Assembly (NCBI GenBank): GCA_028456385.1
Contig: JALNQF010000035.1
Coordinates: forward strand, 186,001-250,000
DNA length: 64,000 nt
Direction: 5' to 3'
DNA from: Ophiosphaerella korrae
Taxonomy: Eukaryota; Ascomycota; Dothideomycetes; Pleosporales; Phaeosphaeriaceae
A model generated the notes under the pieces. It was not told the DNA's origin, did not search any database, and was given only the letters and a program-made list of their open reading frames with translations. The translations under genes were made by a program, and so were the position numbers. The stretch's first letter is position 1. Each line of letters starts with the position of its first letter. Positions 1 through 8,799 of the stretch are shown in pieces.

Positions 1-800
1 GGAGTCGCGAACGGGGGTTTGCGGGATCCAAAAGATGACACAACGGAATAATTGGCCGATGGTAAGAATTGTGGTAGCAACTAGCAAGATTGTGATGTTC
101 ACTCTGAGTCGGCCAGCACCAAACTTCTCAATGTCGCGCCTTGGCATGAGGACCGATATAAGAACAAGTACTGCAGGGGCGAAGCAAAAGGCGGTAAAGT
201 ATGTTTGCCCGGCGAGCTGCAAAATCCGTAGGATGCGAAGAGTTTCATCGTTAACGGTGAAGAAGTGCCAGATATTCCCCACGAGGATCATGATCAGAGT
301 TGCGACCAAAATAATGAGCCCACCACGGTGGAAAATGCGGTAGGCGGTCGACCAGCCAAGCCGTTGATGTTGTGCACGTACGACGCGCTGCACAAAGAAC
401 CAATTGATGCCGAGGAGAATAATAGTCCCCACGTAGACGAAGACATTTGCTGCGATCCCTAGGCTGACATTTTGTGGAGAGTATGTCCACGCTATCCGCA
501 AGGACATGGTGATGACTCGGATTTTACATAGACCTACGCTAGTCAACCAAAACTCATCCTATATGCTGGATTCAATTTACCGAGGATTGCGCCGTTGAAT
601 ATGAATCTATGTCCACGGCCCTTGTTGGATCTAAAGATCTTGATATGGATGATACCGAAAACGAGATATAGAACCAGAAAAACTGCTGTTATGGGTACAT
701 CCGGTATAACAGCCGGCTCGCCTCCAAGACCCTGATCGCGCGGAGGGTATGGAGGGCCTTGTGCCCTAATGCGCTCTTCCTGGCCGTTCGTTAGTTGCAT
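1..800 (-). CDS. Family C-like GPCR / DUF3112 membrane protein, 3' end outside window
   Basis: Exon 1 runs from the ATG at 800 down to 581, followed by a 47-bp intron (534-580, GTAAAT..CGTAG). Exon 2 continues from 533 past the left edge, so the C-terminus is missing. The N-terminus has the QGPPYPP..LGG..A.IPDVPI signature, then a hydrophobic helix (VFLVLYLVFGIIHIKIF) and an RGHRFIFNGAI block. This pattern is recalled from Pezizomycotina proteins annotated as 'family c-like g-protein-coupled receptor' (DUF3112). Exon 2 reads through at least four further membrane segments, for example the stretches around VFVYVGTIILLGINWFF and LIILVATLIMILVGNIW. It is probably a seven-helix plasma-membrane protein; ligand and coupling are unknown. 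Family assignment is fairly sure, receptor function is inferred. Confidence 0.8.
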
Positions 801-1951
801 GCACTGTTGACTTCAGATCTACTTACCGGTCCCTCAGAACCGGACATTCTGTAGTCTTGCACCGTGAGTGTCAAAGTACAAGTGAGAAGCCAACATGCGA
901 GACTAGGCGTGCAGGCGACCGACGTATATCATGCGCCTGGACTCGGGCAAGACATGCGTGGCTTAGAGCAGATGTACCCTAGATAAGCAACAAATGAATG
1001 ACGATTCCATGGCATAGGCTGACAGGCAAAGCCCTTGGAATCTGGTTCGAGCTGCGCAAGTGACGCGAGTATGCCACAGCCCGTCTGTTAGTCAAACATA
1101 ATATGCAGAATGGGGTGCCGGCGATCCATATGGTTTACCCATGCCCGCACGAGTATGAAAGCTTATGCAGGCCAAAGTACGTTCCATACGCTTTTTAGAC
1201 TGTTCTTTCTTTCGCTCCTTCACGCCCCGTTCTCCCCTTGAGATGGCAACTTGGTGGTCTTTTCGGATTCTGCCGTATCCAAAGATAGTGCGATTGACTG
1301 ATGATACTGGCTGCTCTGCCACAGCGTAGTGTTGGTGTTTGGAAGGAAAATGGTTGAGTTCGGGTCTCCTCACAGATGCCCGAGGTTTGATGGCGCCAAC
1401 GCTGGCCAATGCTGCAAGATGAGTGGGTGTGCAGCTGAGGTCGGCAGGGACGGAGGAAACCCTCCGACGAATGGCGTGGGCGTTGGTATGGTACAAGAGG
1501 ACGCTTGTAAGCCGCCTACAAATTCGAACTAGGGAGACTGTTGGCGAGTGTTGAAGCCGTGCGAGCACTCTCCCAGCACGTACCTATCTCGCATGATATT
1601 TGAACGCAAGTACTAGGCCACACCACTTGCCAGCCCTCATACAAGGTAAGGTCGTGGAAGAAGTGTTCTGAAGTGCATCATACTTTGCTCTAGTTTAAAA
1701 CAATGAAAAACACAACCTAAAATGGTTCTATAATGCGGACGTAAGTACGGTCATTCTACCAGCTACCGTAGTTGATGCTCACTACAGAAAGAATGTTGGT
1801 GGGTGTTGGAGCGAAGAGTGAGGTTGACCATACTACACGCCATAGCTGTTTGTGCTCGGATCAACACAGCAACCGCGAGCCCAGCATTCGTGTCAACCTC
1901 TCAATCCAATCAATGCCTCCACAACGCCGATAACGCATCTCGACTCCCAAG
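801..1951. other. Intergenic, no gene recognised
   Basis: About 1.15 kb between the divergent DUF3112 gene (minus) and the membrane-protein gene at 1952 (plus). It should hold both promoters. The open frames present (for example 1092-1568 minus) have no recognisable protein character and no supporting splice or start context. Confidence 0.6.
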
Positions 1952-3001
1952 ATGGCCCCAAAGCAACGGGCAGTTAAGTCTCCCAAATCAGCCATCCCAG
2001 CGCCCTTCGGCCCTGCCCCCGCCGAACTCGCAGAGCTGCTCTCCACCTTTAGTCTCGACACCGTCTACGTCACCCACATCGACACCCACCCGGCCTGGTT
2101 CAAAAAGCGCATCTTCACCGTGCCCCTAATTCTCAACCTCATCATCACCGCCCTCCTCGCCCTGCGCGCATACTACATCGTGCCCTACTACCTGTCCATC
2201 CTGTTCTCCGTCCTCGGCACCCACAACGACACCACCATCTACTGGTCCGACTCAACATGGCGCCACCTGCTTTGGAATATATTCAAACGCATGCTGACCT
2301 TCCTGCTCGACTTCGTCTTATTTCGCATCGTCGGTCCCTGGCCCTGGTCTTTCTTCCTCGAGTGGCCTGGCAACCCCACCAGGTGGCGCTGGACCATCGG
2401 CTTCCGCGATGAAGAAGTGTACGTCCGACAGAGCCGCGGCTGGGGCGCAGCCGACCTTCTCGGCGCGGCCGAAGGCTCCTCAGGGAAGGCAGGTAGCGAC
2501 AGCCCGTTTTTTGCAACGCGCGTATTACCAGCGATTGAGGCGGAGCGGTTGAAAAGCAAGACGGGCTACCTCCTCATGGACGCCGACTTCGACCTCGATT
2601 TCTACGGCATGATGGCCGCGACTCAATTGCTGGACCGCAAAGTCATTTCTGCAGCAAGCGTGCGCAAAGCCGTCTTTGTGTACGTTGGCGATTTGACGAG
2701 TAAGGTGCAGAACGGGCAGTGGGCCATGTGGGATTGTGCGAAGCTGGACGAGGGCTCGGAGACAGAGGCACGCACGAAAATCATGTTGTTCAAAGATAAG
2801 CTTACGGCCATGGGCAAGGAGAGCTTGTTCTTCAAGTGGGTCGAGCTCATCCAGTTTGAAAGCAGTGCGCCGGGAGGGTTCACGCAGGAACGCCAGGTCG
2901 ACGCAGCAGAGAAAGTGAAAAAAATGTTTGAGGCCGAGGGCGTGGATTTCGACACGTTTAGTCACGAGATTGGAGGCTTGGACGGCATGCCGGGCATGTA
3001 G
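1952..3001 (+). CDS. Conserved fungal membrane protein, 349 aa, function unknown
   Basis: A single-exon frame from an ATG in good context (CCAAGATGG). After a basic, proline-rich N-terminus there is a hydrophobic helix around residues 55-85 (IFTVPLILNLIITALLALRA) and a second one around 110-135 (MLTFLLDFVLFRIVG, then PWPWSFF). A tryptophan-rich region (WPGNPTRWRWTIGF) follows, and then a soluble C-terminal half. I recognise the general form as a conserved Pezizomycotina protein, but no named domain. Codon use is GC-rich and strongly biased to C at third positions, as in expressed fungal genes. The first codons lie close to the 5' leader, and no intron is needed. It converges on the next gene (stop to stop distance 242 bp). 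Confidence 0.8.
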   Translation: MAPKQRAVKSPKSAIPAPFGPAPAELAELLSTFSLDTVYVTHIDTHPAWFKKRIFTVPLILNLIITALLALRAYYIVPYYLSILFSVLGTHNDTTIYWSDSTWRHLLWNIFKRMLTFLLDFVLFRIVGPWPWSFFLEWPGNPTRWRWTIGFRDEEVYVRQSRGWGAADLLGAAEGSSGKAGSDSPFFATRVLPAIEAERLKSKTGYLLMDADFDLDFYGMMAATQLLDRKVISAASVRKAVFVYVGDLTSKVQNGQWAMWDCAKLDEGSETEARTKIMLFKDKLTAMGKESLFFKWVELIQFESSAPGGFTQERQVDAAEKVKKMFEAEGVDFDTFSHEIGGLDGMPGM

Positions 3002-3243
3002 ACTTTTTACCGCCATCAGGAGGACGGATACTATGGTTGCGAAGAGGACCGGTGTGTATCATTGTACTATCTGTCAGTCTACTCCCGCTCCGTCAACTCT
3101 TCTCTCCCACATAGACTCGGCATCACACAGACACACCGTAGTCCAGCGCACCGCGGCGCGCCATACGGTCCTGCCGTGCCTCATCCATCCATCATAATAC
3201 CTTCTCACAGGCAAAAGTAATCAAACCCAGCCCCAACTCAACC

Positions 3244-4002
3244 TCATACCTTCGCCCTCATCAACTTTCCCAACCCCAATCCCTTCCTCTCCTCCCTACT
3301 CCTCGCCCTCGGGCTCTCCTGCCTCGACTCTGCTTTCGACCCTGCCTCCGACACCGGCGACCCCTCACGATGCCGCCGCGACACCCGCCTCGTCTCAGAA
3401 CTGCTCGACCCCACCGTATCGCTGCGCTTCCGCATCTTGCGCACTGACGTTGGCGACGCTGTCCGCTGGCTCACATGCAACTCCCGCGACACAGACGCTG
3501 CCGACGCCGTGCGCCGTCTGCGCTCCGGCACAGCCTGTTCCTCGCCGCGCACCCCGTGCACCAGCGTCTTCTCGCTCTCCGGCGATACGTGGGCCACCCG
3601 CGACGGCGTCAACGCTTCCAACGCACTCAACGGCACAGACACTTGCCTGCGAACGGGCGATGTGTGCCGCGCCGAGCTCGTGCGGCGCTGCTGCGCATAC
3701 GAGTCGAGGAACTTCTCGCCGTCCCGCTTCTGTGCGTCTGCGTATACTAAACGCAACACTTCGAGCACGATGAGGAATGTCGCGACGTACGACACTAGGA
3801 AGCCTAGTCGGCTCCAGAATGAGCCGGAAAGCAGGAAGGCGCCGAACATCTTTGTCGTGGGGGGTGTTGGTGCGGTGGGTTTGGCAGCGAAGAAGGAGGT
3901 TGAGAGCCAGGGCGTGGGCTTAGGTGGTGCCGGTGCGAGGAAGGATATCGGGTTCCAGGAGGAGGGCTTGGGGGCCGCCGTTGCGTTGCGTGCGAAGAAC
4001 AT
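3244..4002 (-). CDS. Single-pass membrane protein with Ser/Arg-rich tail, 252 aa
   Basis: The reading frame is open farther upstream, but the ATG at 4002 (MFFARNATAAPKP) is the likely start because the upstream extension has non-protein-like composition. An N-terminal Pro/Ala/Ser-rich part leads to one transmembrane helix around residues 60-85 (FWSRLGFLVSYVATFLIVLEVL). A long, highly charged Ser/Arg/Glu-rich tail with many SPxR and RRxS motifs follows and looks like a disordered, phosphorylatable segment. The end is basic (GLGLGKLMRAKV). No known domain recognised. It lies on the same strand as the large gene at 4731-7037. Being a real gene is supported by length and composition; function is unknown. 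Confidence 0.6.
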   Translation of the reverse strand: MFFARNATAAPKPSSWNPISFLAPAPPKPTPWLSTSFFAAKPTAPTPPTTKMFGAFLLSGSFWSRLGFLVSYVATFLIVLEVLRLVYADAQKRDGEKFLDSYAQQRRTSSARHTSPVRRQVSVPLSALEALTPSRVAHVSPESEKTLVHGVRGEEQAVPERRRRTASAASVSRELHVSQRTASPTSVRKMRKRSDTVGSSSSETRRVSRRHREGSPVSEAGSKAESRQESPRARSREERKGLGLGKLMRAKV

Positions 4003-4730
4003 TGTGATGTGATAGGTAGTTGTATATCCGTTGGTGTGTATATGGTGTGCAAGCACGAGAGCGGACACACTCTTTTGCGCCCAGAATATCTGGATAATGA
4101 TAAAGTAGAAAGATTCCACACGCAAGCCAGCGCCGCTCAACCAGCAGTCCCCGTCTATCTTAAGTGTCACCCGTATGTCTCGCACAGGTGAACGCCTGTC
4201 TCATCGACCCCCCCCCCCAAAAAAATACACCTGAACGGCCTTTGAAACCAATCACCCCGTTTCACACGCACTCCTCGCGTCTCAAGTCCGGCGCGCGCTA
4301 GCCGGGGAACCAACGCCTCGCAAGTCGGAAGCGAGCCCACCAGGGCCTGAAACCAATGGGATGACGTGAGGCACGGGGGGGGGGGGGGCCCTAGAGCACA
4401 CTCGGGATGGCACCGGGGTGTTTGATTGCACAAGCTTGATCGGGCGACGAAATTTAATCTACGCATTCGCGACGACCTATTGAATGTGGTGATGGTGCGA
4501 GTGCGAGGGGAGGGGTGTGCGATAACGCCATGCGTGCGGGGCATGCAAGGGAGAAAAAGTAGAGTCAGAAAAAACACTTGGACGGATGGGTGCGGATCGA
4601 TAGATAGCTGGATTATGCGTGTTGGGACAGGCATGATGCATACGCGTACAAGAATAACATGCCACCCAACCAACCAACCGCAGCGCCGCGCTGAACCAAC
4701 AACAGCAAACCAAAAGAAAATCACATGCGT
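4003..4730. other. Intergenic with homopolymer runs
   Basis: The region upstream of the 4002 gene and downstream of the 4731-7037 gene. It contains a run of 11 C followed by 7 A at 4208-4225 and a run of 14 G at 4375-4388. No coding pattern was recognised on either strand. Confidence 0.6.
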
Positions 4731-7037
4731 CTATCGAATCACCTCGTCATGGAGCATACTCTGGTCCCAAACAATGTTTTCGACAATCCGTTCCTGCTCT
4801 GCCCAAGCAGCACCAGCGTCAGGAACCGGATGCATAGCGGCGCGCGGTATCCAGCTAGTAAGCTCGCTAAGCGGGATGCACTTTTGCAGACCGCGGTATA
4901 CAAGGGTGGGAATGACGAGGGGAAATTGGGGCGCATGTGGGTTGACGGAGAAAGGGTATGGCGAGAAATTGGCGTAGGGCTGGTGGCAGTAGAGATCGCA
5001 CGCGAGCTCCTCGCTAAGCCACCAGAACAGGACGAGGAGTGTGAAGATGCTGCCTGCCGTGAGGCCGCCGAGTAGCTGTGTGGGCGAGCCCTTGCGCGCG
5101 GCGTGGAGGTCTGAGTCCCAGAAGAGCCGTTTTGAGCGCGCGAGGAGCGATGTGTGGCCGGATGCACACGGACATTCTCGGTAGACGGGCTTGTCTGTTG
5201 GGTCGCTGTGTTCGACGCGGTCTTCCACGCGCTTCATGCCGCGGCTGGCATCGCGGATGCTTGTGCGTGCGGCGCGCAGGCGGTCGCTCATGCGGTGTAA
5301 ATGGAGCACCTCGTCTCGTCGCTGGCGCTCGGCGGCGTTGCGGGGCGTGGTGGTGGGCATTTGGAGGCCCTGGAGGGTGTCTTCCTCAGCGTCGGCCTCG
5401 GGGCGTGGGGCAATCAGGTCTTCGAGAGAGTTGATTGTGGAATCGCCGTAGTCGACTGATTGTCGCCTGTCGTGTGCTTTGGCTTCTTGGACGAGAGCAT
5501 GGAGGGCTGAGTTGGGGAGCTGGGGCCGGACGGGTTTGGCGGGTACATCGTCAAAACGTTCGTCTGCCACGGGTGCTTTGGACTTCTCGGGGGATTTGCT
5601 TATGCTCTTCGTCGGTGATGTAGATACGCTCACGTGCCTCCGGAGGGTCCGCGGCCCTGGGGTGTCCACCCAAGCGCCTGTAACTACTGGTGTTTTTGCT
5701 TCGAGTACGGGGCGTGCTACTGGCATTGGTGTAGTATCCACGTCTTCTTCTTCCCTCTCTGGTACAGGCTCTGAAGGAACATCAGGTTCTTGTATTGTTT
5801 GCTTTGGTTCGTTTTGTGGTGGCCGCGGTTCTGAAGCTGCTGCCCTGAGTTCATTTATGGATTTCGAGACAGGATCATCCTCCATGGGCGTGTCCCTCGC
5901 TGAGGTCGAGCCCGTCGGCTGTCTTGCAGGAGCAGTGTTGGGCCGTGGGGCTTCTACTCGGCCGGGACTGGGTGTATTCGACGCTCTCGCCAACCGTCGA
6001 AGTAAATCCTGTGAATCTTCTCTCCGGTGCCGCATCGGCCGCGAAGGGCCTGTTCGTGACGCAGTCAGCATATCACCCTCCACCGTGCTAAGGATCTCTG
6101 TGCTCGTCTTGTACGCCGTGACTGGCGAATTCTCTTTGCCAGTACCGGTAACGGCCTGCGACTTTCCTATTGACTTCCATGAATTGGTCCTGCTCCATAA
6201 TCTTTTTCCTGGCGAGGGGGACTCGGGCGTTGTTTGCTCAGCAGCACTCATGCCCTTTCTTTGCTCTAACGTGACTTCTGATATCTCATCTGCCTTCTGG
6301 GCCTCAACCTCCCTCTGCCGAATGTCGTCCAGCGTCGTGTTTCGCGGGATGTAGGGCGTGGAGGCGATAATGGACGCCTCATTTAGCTCAAAGGTAAGGT
6401 TCCAGTCCTCCGATTGATCATTCCGTGGGGTGCCCTTGTGGGACAGAGGACTGTCTTCGATAGACTGACGTGGCACGTTTGCATTCTCGTCAGCGTCTGT
6501 GTGCTGCTGATACTGGTCGTTATACAGCCGGTTGGCCCTGTTTGACACAGGGCGTGGCGTCTGCGGAGATTCCTCGTGGGTGATGGACCTCATCCAGTTA
6601 CGGTTTGACCTGCTCTTCCTTCCCCATGCTGCCGGCGCGTGTATCGCGGGATCAGATCTGGTTGAGCGGCTGCTGCTGGGGGAAGTCTTGAACGCGACGT
6701 GCGCGCTGGCTCCAAGCGCGCTGTCGTTGCGCGCATTGTTGCGCTCGAGGTTATCTATGGTCAGGCCGACGCGTGGGTGTGTGCGCGCTTTGCGAAATGC
6801 CTGCACTCTGGCCGAGCCATGCAGGGCTTCCTTTAATCGTCGCTCATCGCGTGCATTTTGTATCATGAGCCGATCAAATTCGTCAGCACCATTCTCCAGA
6901 GAGCTCAGGTCCTGGGTGGCTTCCTGCTCCTCCATGACACCATTGCTGTTAGTGGCGACGTTGGTGGTCGTGTATGTGTGGCGAGTGTTGCTGGCTGCGG
7001 GTGGCGGGACTGGCTGGAGGGGTTGGCACGTCGTCAT
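4731..7037 (-). CDS. Large disordered protein with C-terminal membrane anchor, 768 aa
   Basis: The ATG at 7037 (MTTCQPLQPVPPP) is the first ATG of the frame; another at 6935 (MEEQEATQDLSS) is a plausible alternative. Most of the protein is low-complexity, polar and Ser/Pro/Arg/Glu-rich, with possible short coiled coils near DEFDRLMIQNARDERRLKEAL and AAERQRRDEVLHLHRMSDRL. About 110 residues from the end is one strong membrane segment (LLGGLTAGSIFTLLVLFWW). It is followed by a compact Cys/Pro-containing tail (ELACDLYCHQPYANFSPYPF) that would lie in a lumen or outside. This tail-anchored layout resembles nuclear-envelope or ER proteins, but I recognise no family. No intron is required. Confidence 0.7.
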   Translation of the reverse strand: MTTCQPLQPVPPPAASNTRHTYTTTNVATNSNGVMEEQEATQDLSSLENGADEFDRLMIQNARDERRLKEALHGSARVQAFRKARTHPRVGLTIDNLERNNARNDSALGASAHVAFKTSPSSSRSTRSDPAIHAPAAWGRKSRSNRNWMRSITHEESPQTPRPVSNRANRLYNDQYQQHTDADENANVPRQSIEDSPLSHKGTPRNDQSEDWNLTFELNEASIIASTPYIPRNTTLDDIRQREVEAQKADEISEVTLEQRKGMSAAEQTTPESPSPGKRLWSRTNSWKSIGKSQAVTGTGKENSPVTAYKTSTEILSTVEGDMLTASRTGPSRPMRHRREDSQDLLRRLARASNTPSPGRVEAPRPNTAPARQPTGSTSARDTPMEDDPVSKSINELRAAASEPRPPQNEPKQTIQEPDVPSEPVPEREEEDVDTTPMPVARPVLEAKTPVVTGAWVDTPGPRTLRRHVSVSTSPTKSISKSPEKSKAPVADERFDDVPAKPVRPQLPNSALHALVQEAKAHDRRQSVDYGDSTINSLEDLIAPRPEADAEEDTLQGLQMPTTTPRNAAERQRRDEVLHLHRMSDRLRAARTSIRDASRGMKRVEDRVEHSDPTDKPVYRECPCASGHTSLLARSKRLFWDSDLHAARKGSPTQLLGGLTAGSIFTLLVLFWWLSEELACDLYCHQPYANFSPYPFSVNPHAPQFPLVIPTLVYRGLQKCIPLSELTSWIPRAAMHPVPDAGAAWAEQERIVENIVWDQSMLHDEVIR

Positions 7038-7294
7038 TTGAAGGCAATAGCTTAGTGACGGCGGTTCATAGTAGATGGTCTGATAACACTTCACGCTGTG
7101 ACGAGCATTAGCTATCTTGATAACCTATTTCCTTTCCATCGTTTTAGTGATTATCTGCTCGTTTTGTCTTCACGCGACGAACGCGTCGTGACTTTCCACG
7201 TGGAACGTGCACTACCCAATCCCTGTAGCGATCCATCACCAGCCTCATTTTGTCAGGTCATGTATTGTGTATTAGGTAAGCTAGAAACAAACTA

Positions 7295-7703
7295 ACGTGT
7301 CTCACCAGCATGCTGGCCACCCCAAAAACCCACCAAAAATGAGAAAAACCACACCTTGACATCTTAACAACGGCTTAATAATAAATTCTCTAATTCTAGA
7401 TTTAGCCTCTCATGCCTACTTTAAGCCTTATGCTAGAATTAAAACATAATCTATTAAGTCGTTCTAGAGGTGTCGCAATGTAGCTCAAAATTAGGGGCCA
7501 CAACCAGATATCCTAATAACGGCCAGGCTTATTATGCTAGGACTTGAATAAGAGTCTTAGAGTAGGTATAAAAGGCTAATAATAGAATTTTAGAATTTAT
7601 TATTAAGCCGTTGTTAAGACGTCAAGGTGTGGTTTTTCTCATTTTTGGTGGGTTTTTGGGGTGGCCAGCTTGCTGGTGTGGCCAGCATGCTGGTGAGACA
7701 CGT
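7295..7703. mobile_element. Fold-back MITE, 409 bp, TA target duplication
   Basis: The two ends are inverted copies beginning ACGTGTCTCACCAGCATGCT and each is flanked by TA (7293-7294 and 7704-7705). That is the target duplication of Tc1/mariner-pogo elements. The arms match almost perfectly for about 90 bp. They include CACCCCAAAAACCCACCAAA, TGAGAAAAACCACACCTTGA and AACGGCTTAATAATAAATTC. The right arm carries one extra copy of an approximately 17-bp CACCAGCAnGCTGGC unit. Weaker complementarity continues inward (TAGCC..CC.ACTTTAAG against TAGCC..ACC.ACTCTAAG), so nearly the whole element could fold into one hairpin. There is no coding capacity. It is a non-autonomous element. Confidence 0.9.
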
Positions 7704-7713
7704 TATCTTCCTA

Positions 7714-8793
7714 ACGTGTTTTATCGGTAGGCTGCGCACTCCACCAGAACGCGCACAGCTCAGCGCACGATAGCTCAACAACCACATATTCAATTTGTCT
7801 GAAACTTTGACAGAGAATAGACTAAGTCTATCTACATTGAGTCCTGGCGTGGCCTTGTACGTGGCACTTACTGCACGTTGGTAGTGCCCTTGTACGTACC
7901 CACGGGATCTCTACTTGGTCACCTTGTTGGACACCTATTTGAGCCTGCAACACCCCTCCACGTGTTATATACTATCGTCATATTGAACGCTTCTGTAACT
8001 GGCGGTGGTTAGCAGCGCGTAGCTTTGAGTTCCCCCCAGCTAAGATCGTCGCTGAGTTCATCGCGAGCTGATAGCCTTTGACGAGCTGAGCGGTTGCTTG
8101 ACTTGTAGGACTCTAAGATTGTCGTTGAAGGAGTCTCCGTACAAGACGAGCTTGCTACTCAAGCTGGCTAGTTGTACGCGGAGTCTCTGCTGTCCATGTC
8201 CCTGATATACTGCACGCTGTCCCTGGTGGAGACGGCGTTCTGACGACAGTAAGGTTGGATAGGACGCGTTCTAGACAAGCTGGGATGAGCCCTATCGCCT
8301 CAAAGCCAGCCTTGATGTTGCGCTCCGACAGGACTGTCAGCCTAATCTTCTGGTATATCCATAGGAAGTCAAGCTTGCCTACGTGGAAGACGCCATATTA
8401 GGCAAGGTCAGACACCTCATGTCCGTACAGTACCTTGAAAGGAGAGTAGCAGCCAACGTCAAGAGGCTGGAGGAGATCCACGACGATCAAAGTCAAGGAT
8501 CTATTCAACGAGAGACTGCTCTTCGACAGAGCGTAGCTTGCGATTAACAGGCGTTGTCGCGTATTTAGGGAGGACGCCTTGGAGGCGCGTGCGTAGCGTT
8601 GATTCTGGCACGTCATAGGCTGCTGCAAGACGTCTTTTTGACTGCAAAGGGTTTCGTTGAAAAGAGGCAGCAGCAAGACTTAATCGACCTTCTTTTGATG
8701 GCCTTCTTGGCTGTTGGCGTGGTGTCATAGTAGATAGGATGAGACGCGCTGCGCGCGTTCTGGTGGGGTGCGCAGCTTACCAATAAAACACGT
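7714..8793 (-). mobile_element. Internally deleted pogo/Fot1-type DNA transposon, 1,080 bp
   Basis: Terminal inverted repeats of about 46 bp, starting ACGTGTTTTAT, match with four mismatches, all transitions. Both ends are flanked by TA (7712-7713 and 8794-8795). Inside, on the minus strand, are the two ends of a fungal pogo-superfamily transposase with the middle missing. The element is about half the usual length of an autonomous Fot1-like element (around 2 kb). It lies 8 bp beyond the MITE's TA and ends 6 bp short of the qutR stop codon. Confidence 0.9.
7978..8728 (-). pseudogene. Remnant of pogo/Fot1-like (DDE_1) transposase
   Basis: From the ATG at 8728 the frame gives a psq-type helix-turn-helix N-terminus (SKRRLAAAYDVPESTLRTRL) and the start of the CENP-B-like region (RKLRSVEEQSLVE). 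A TAG follows, then ILDFDRRGSPP. At about 8470-8490 the sequence jumps, out of frame, to the far C-terminal part of the family (LLQPLDVGCYSPFKVLYG, then HVGKLDFLWIYQKIRLTVLS, then RTPSPP). The end reads LVKGYQLAMNSA and LRAANHRQLQKR. The DDE catalytic core is therefore almost wholly deleted. Further in-frame stops (TAA after HEVSDLA, TAG twice later) confirm decay. It cannot encode an active transposase. Confidence 0.85.
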
Positions 8794-8799
8794 TACATT

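Noticed and set aside
1092..1568. 158-codon open frame on the minus strand
   Set aside because: Composition is not protein-like, no domain is recognisable, and it lies in the divergent promoter region.
3437..4012. 191-codon plus-strand frame
   Set aside because: Antisense shadow of the Ser/Arg-rich membrane protein gene.
5479..6354. 291-codon plus-strand frame
   Set aside because: Antisense shadow of the 768-aa gene, with no family features.
8398..8676. 92-codon minus frame as a separate gene
   Set aside because: Its C-terminal half is the tail of the pogo transposase; the rest is an out-of-frame reading of the HTH region.
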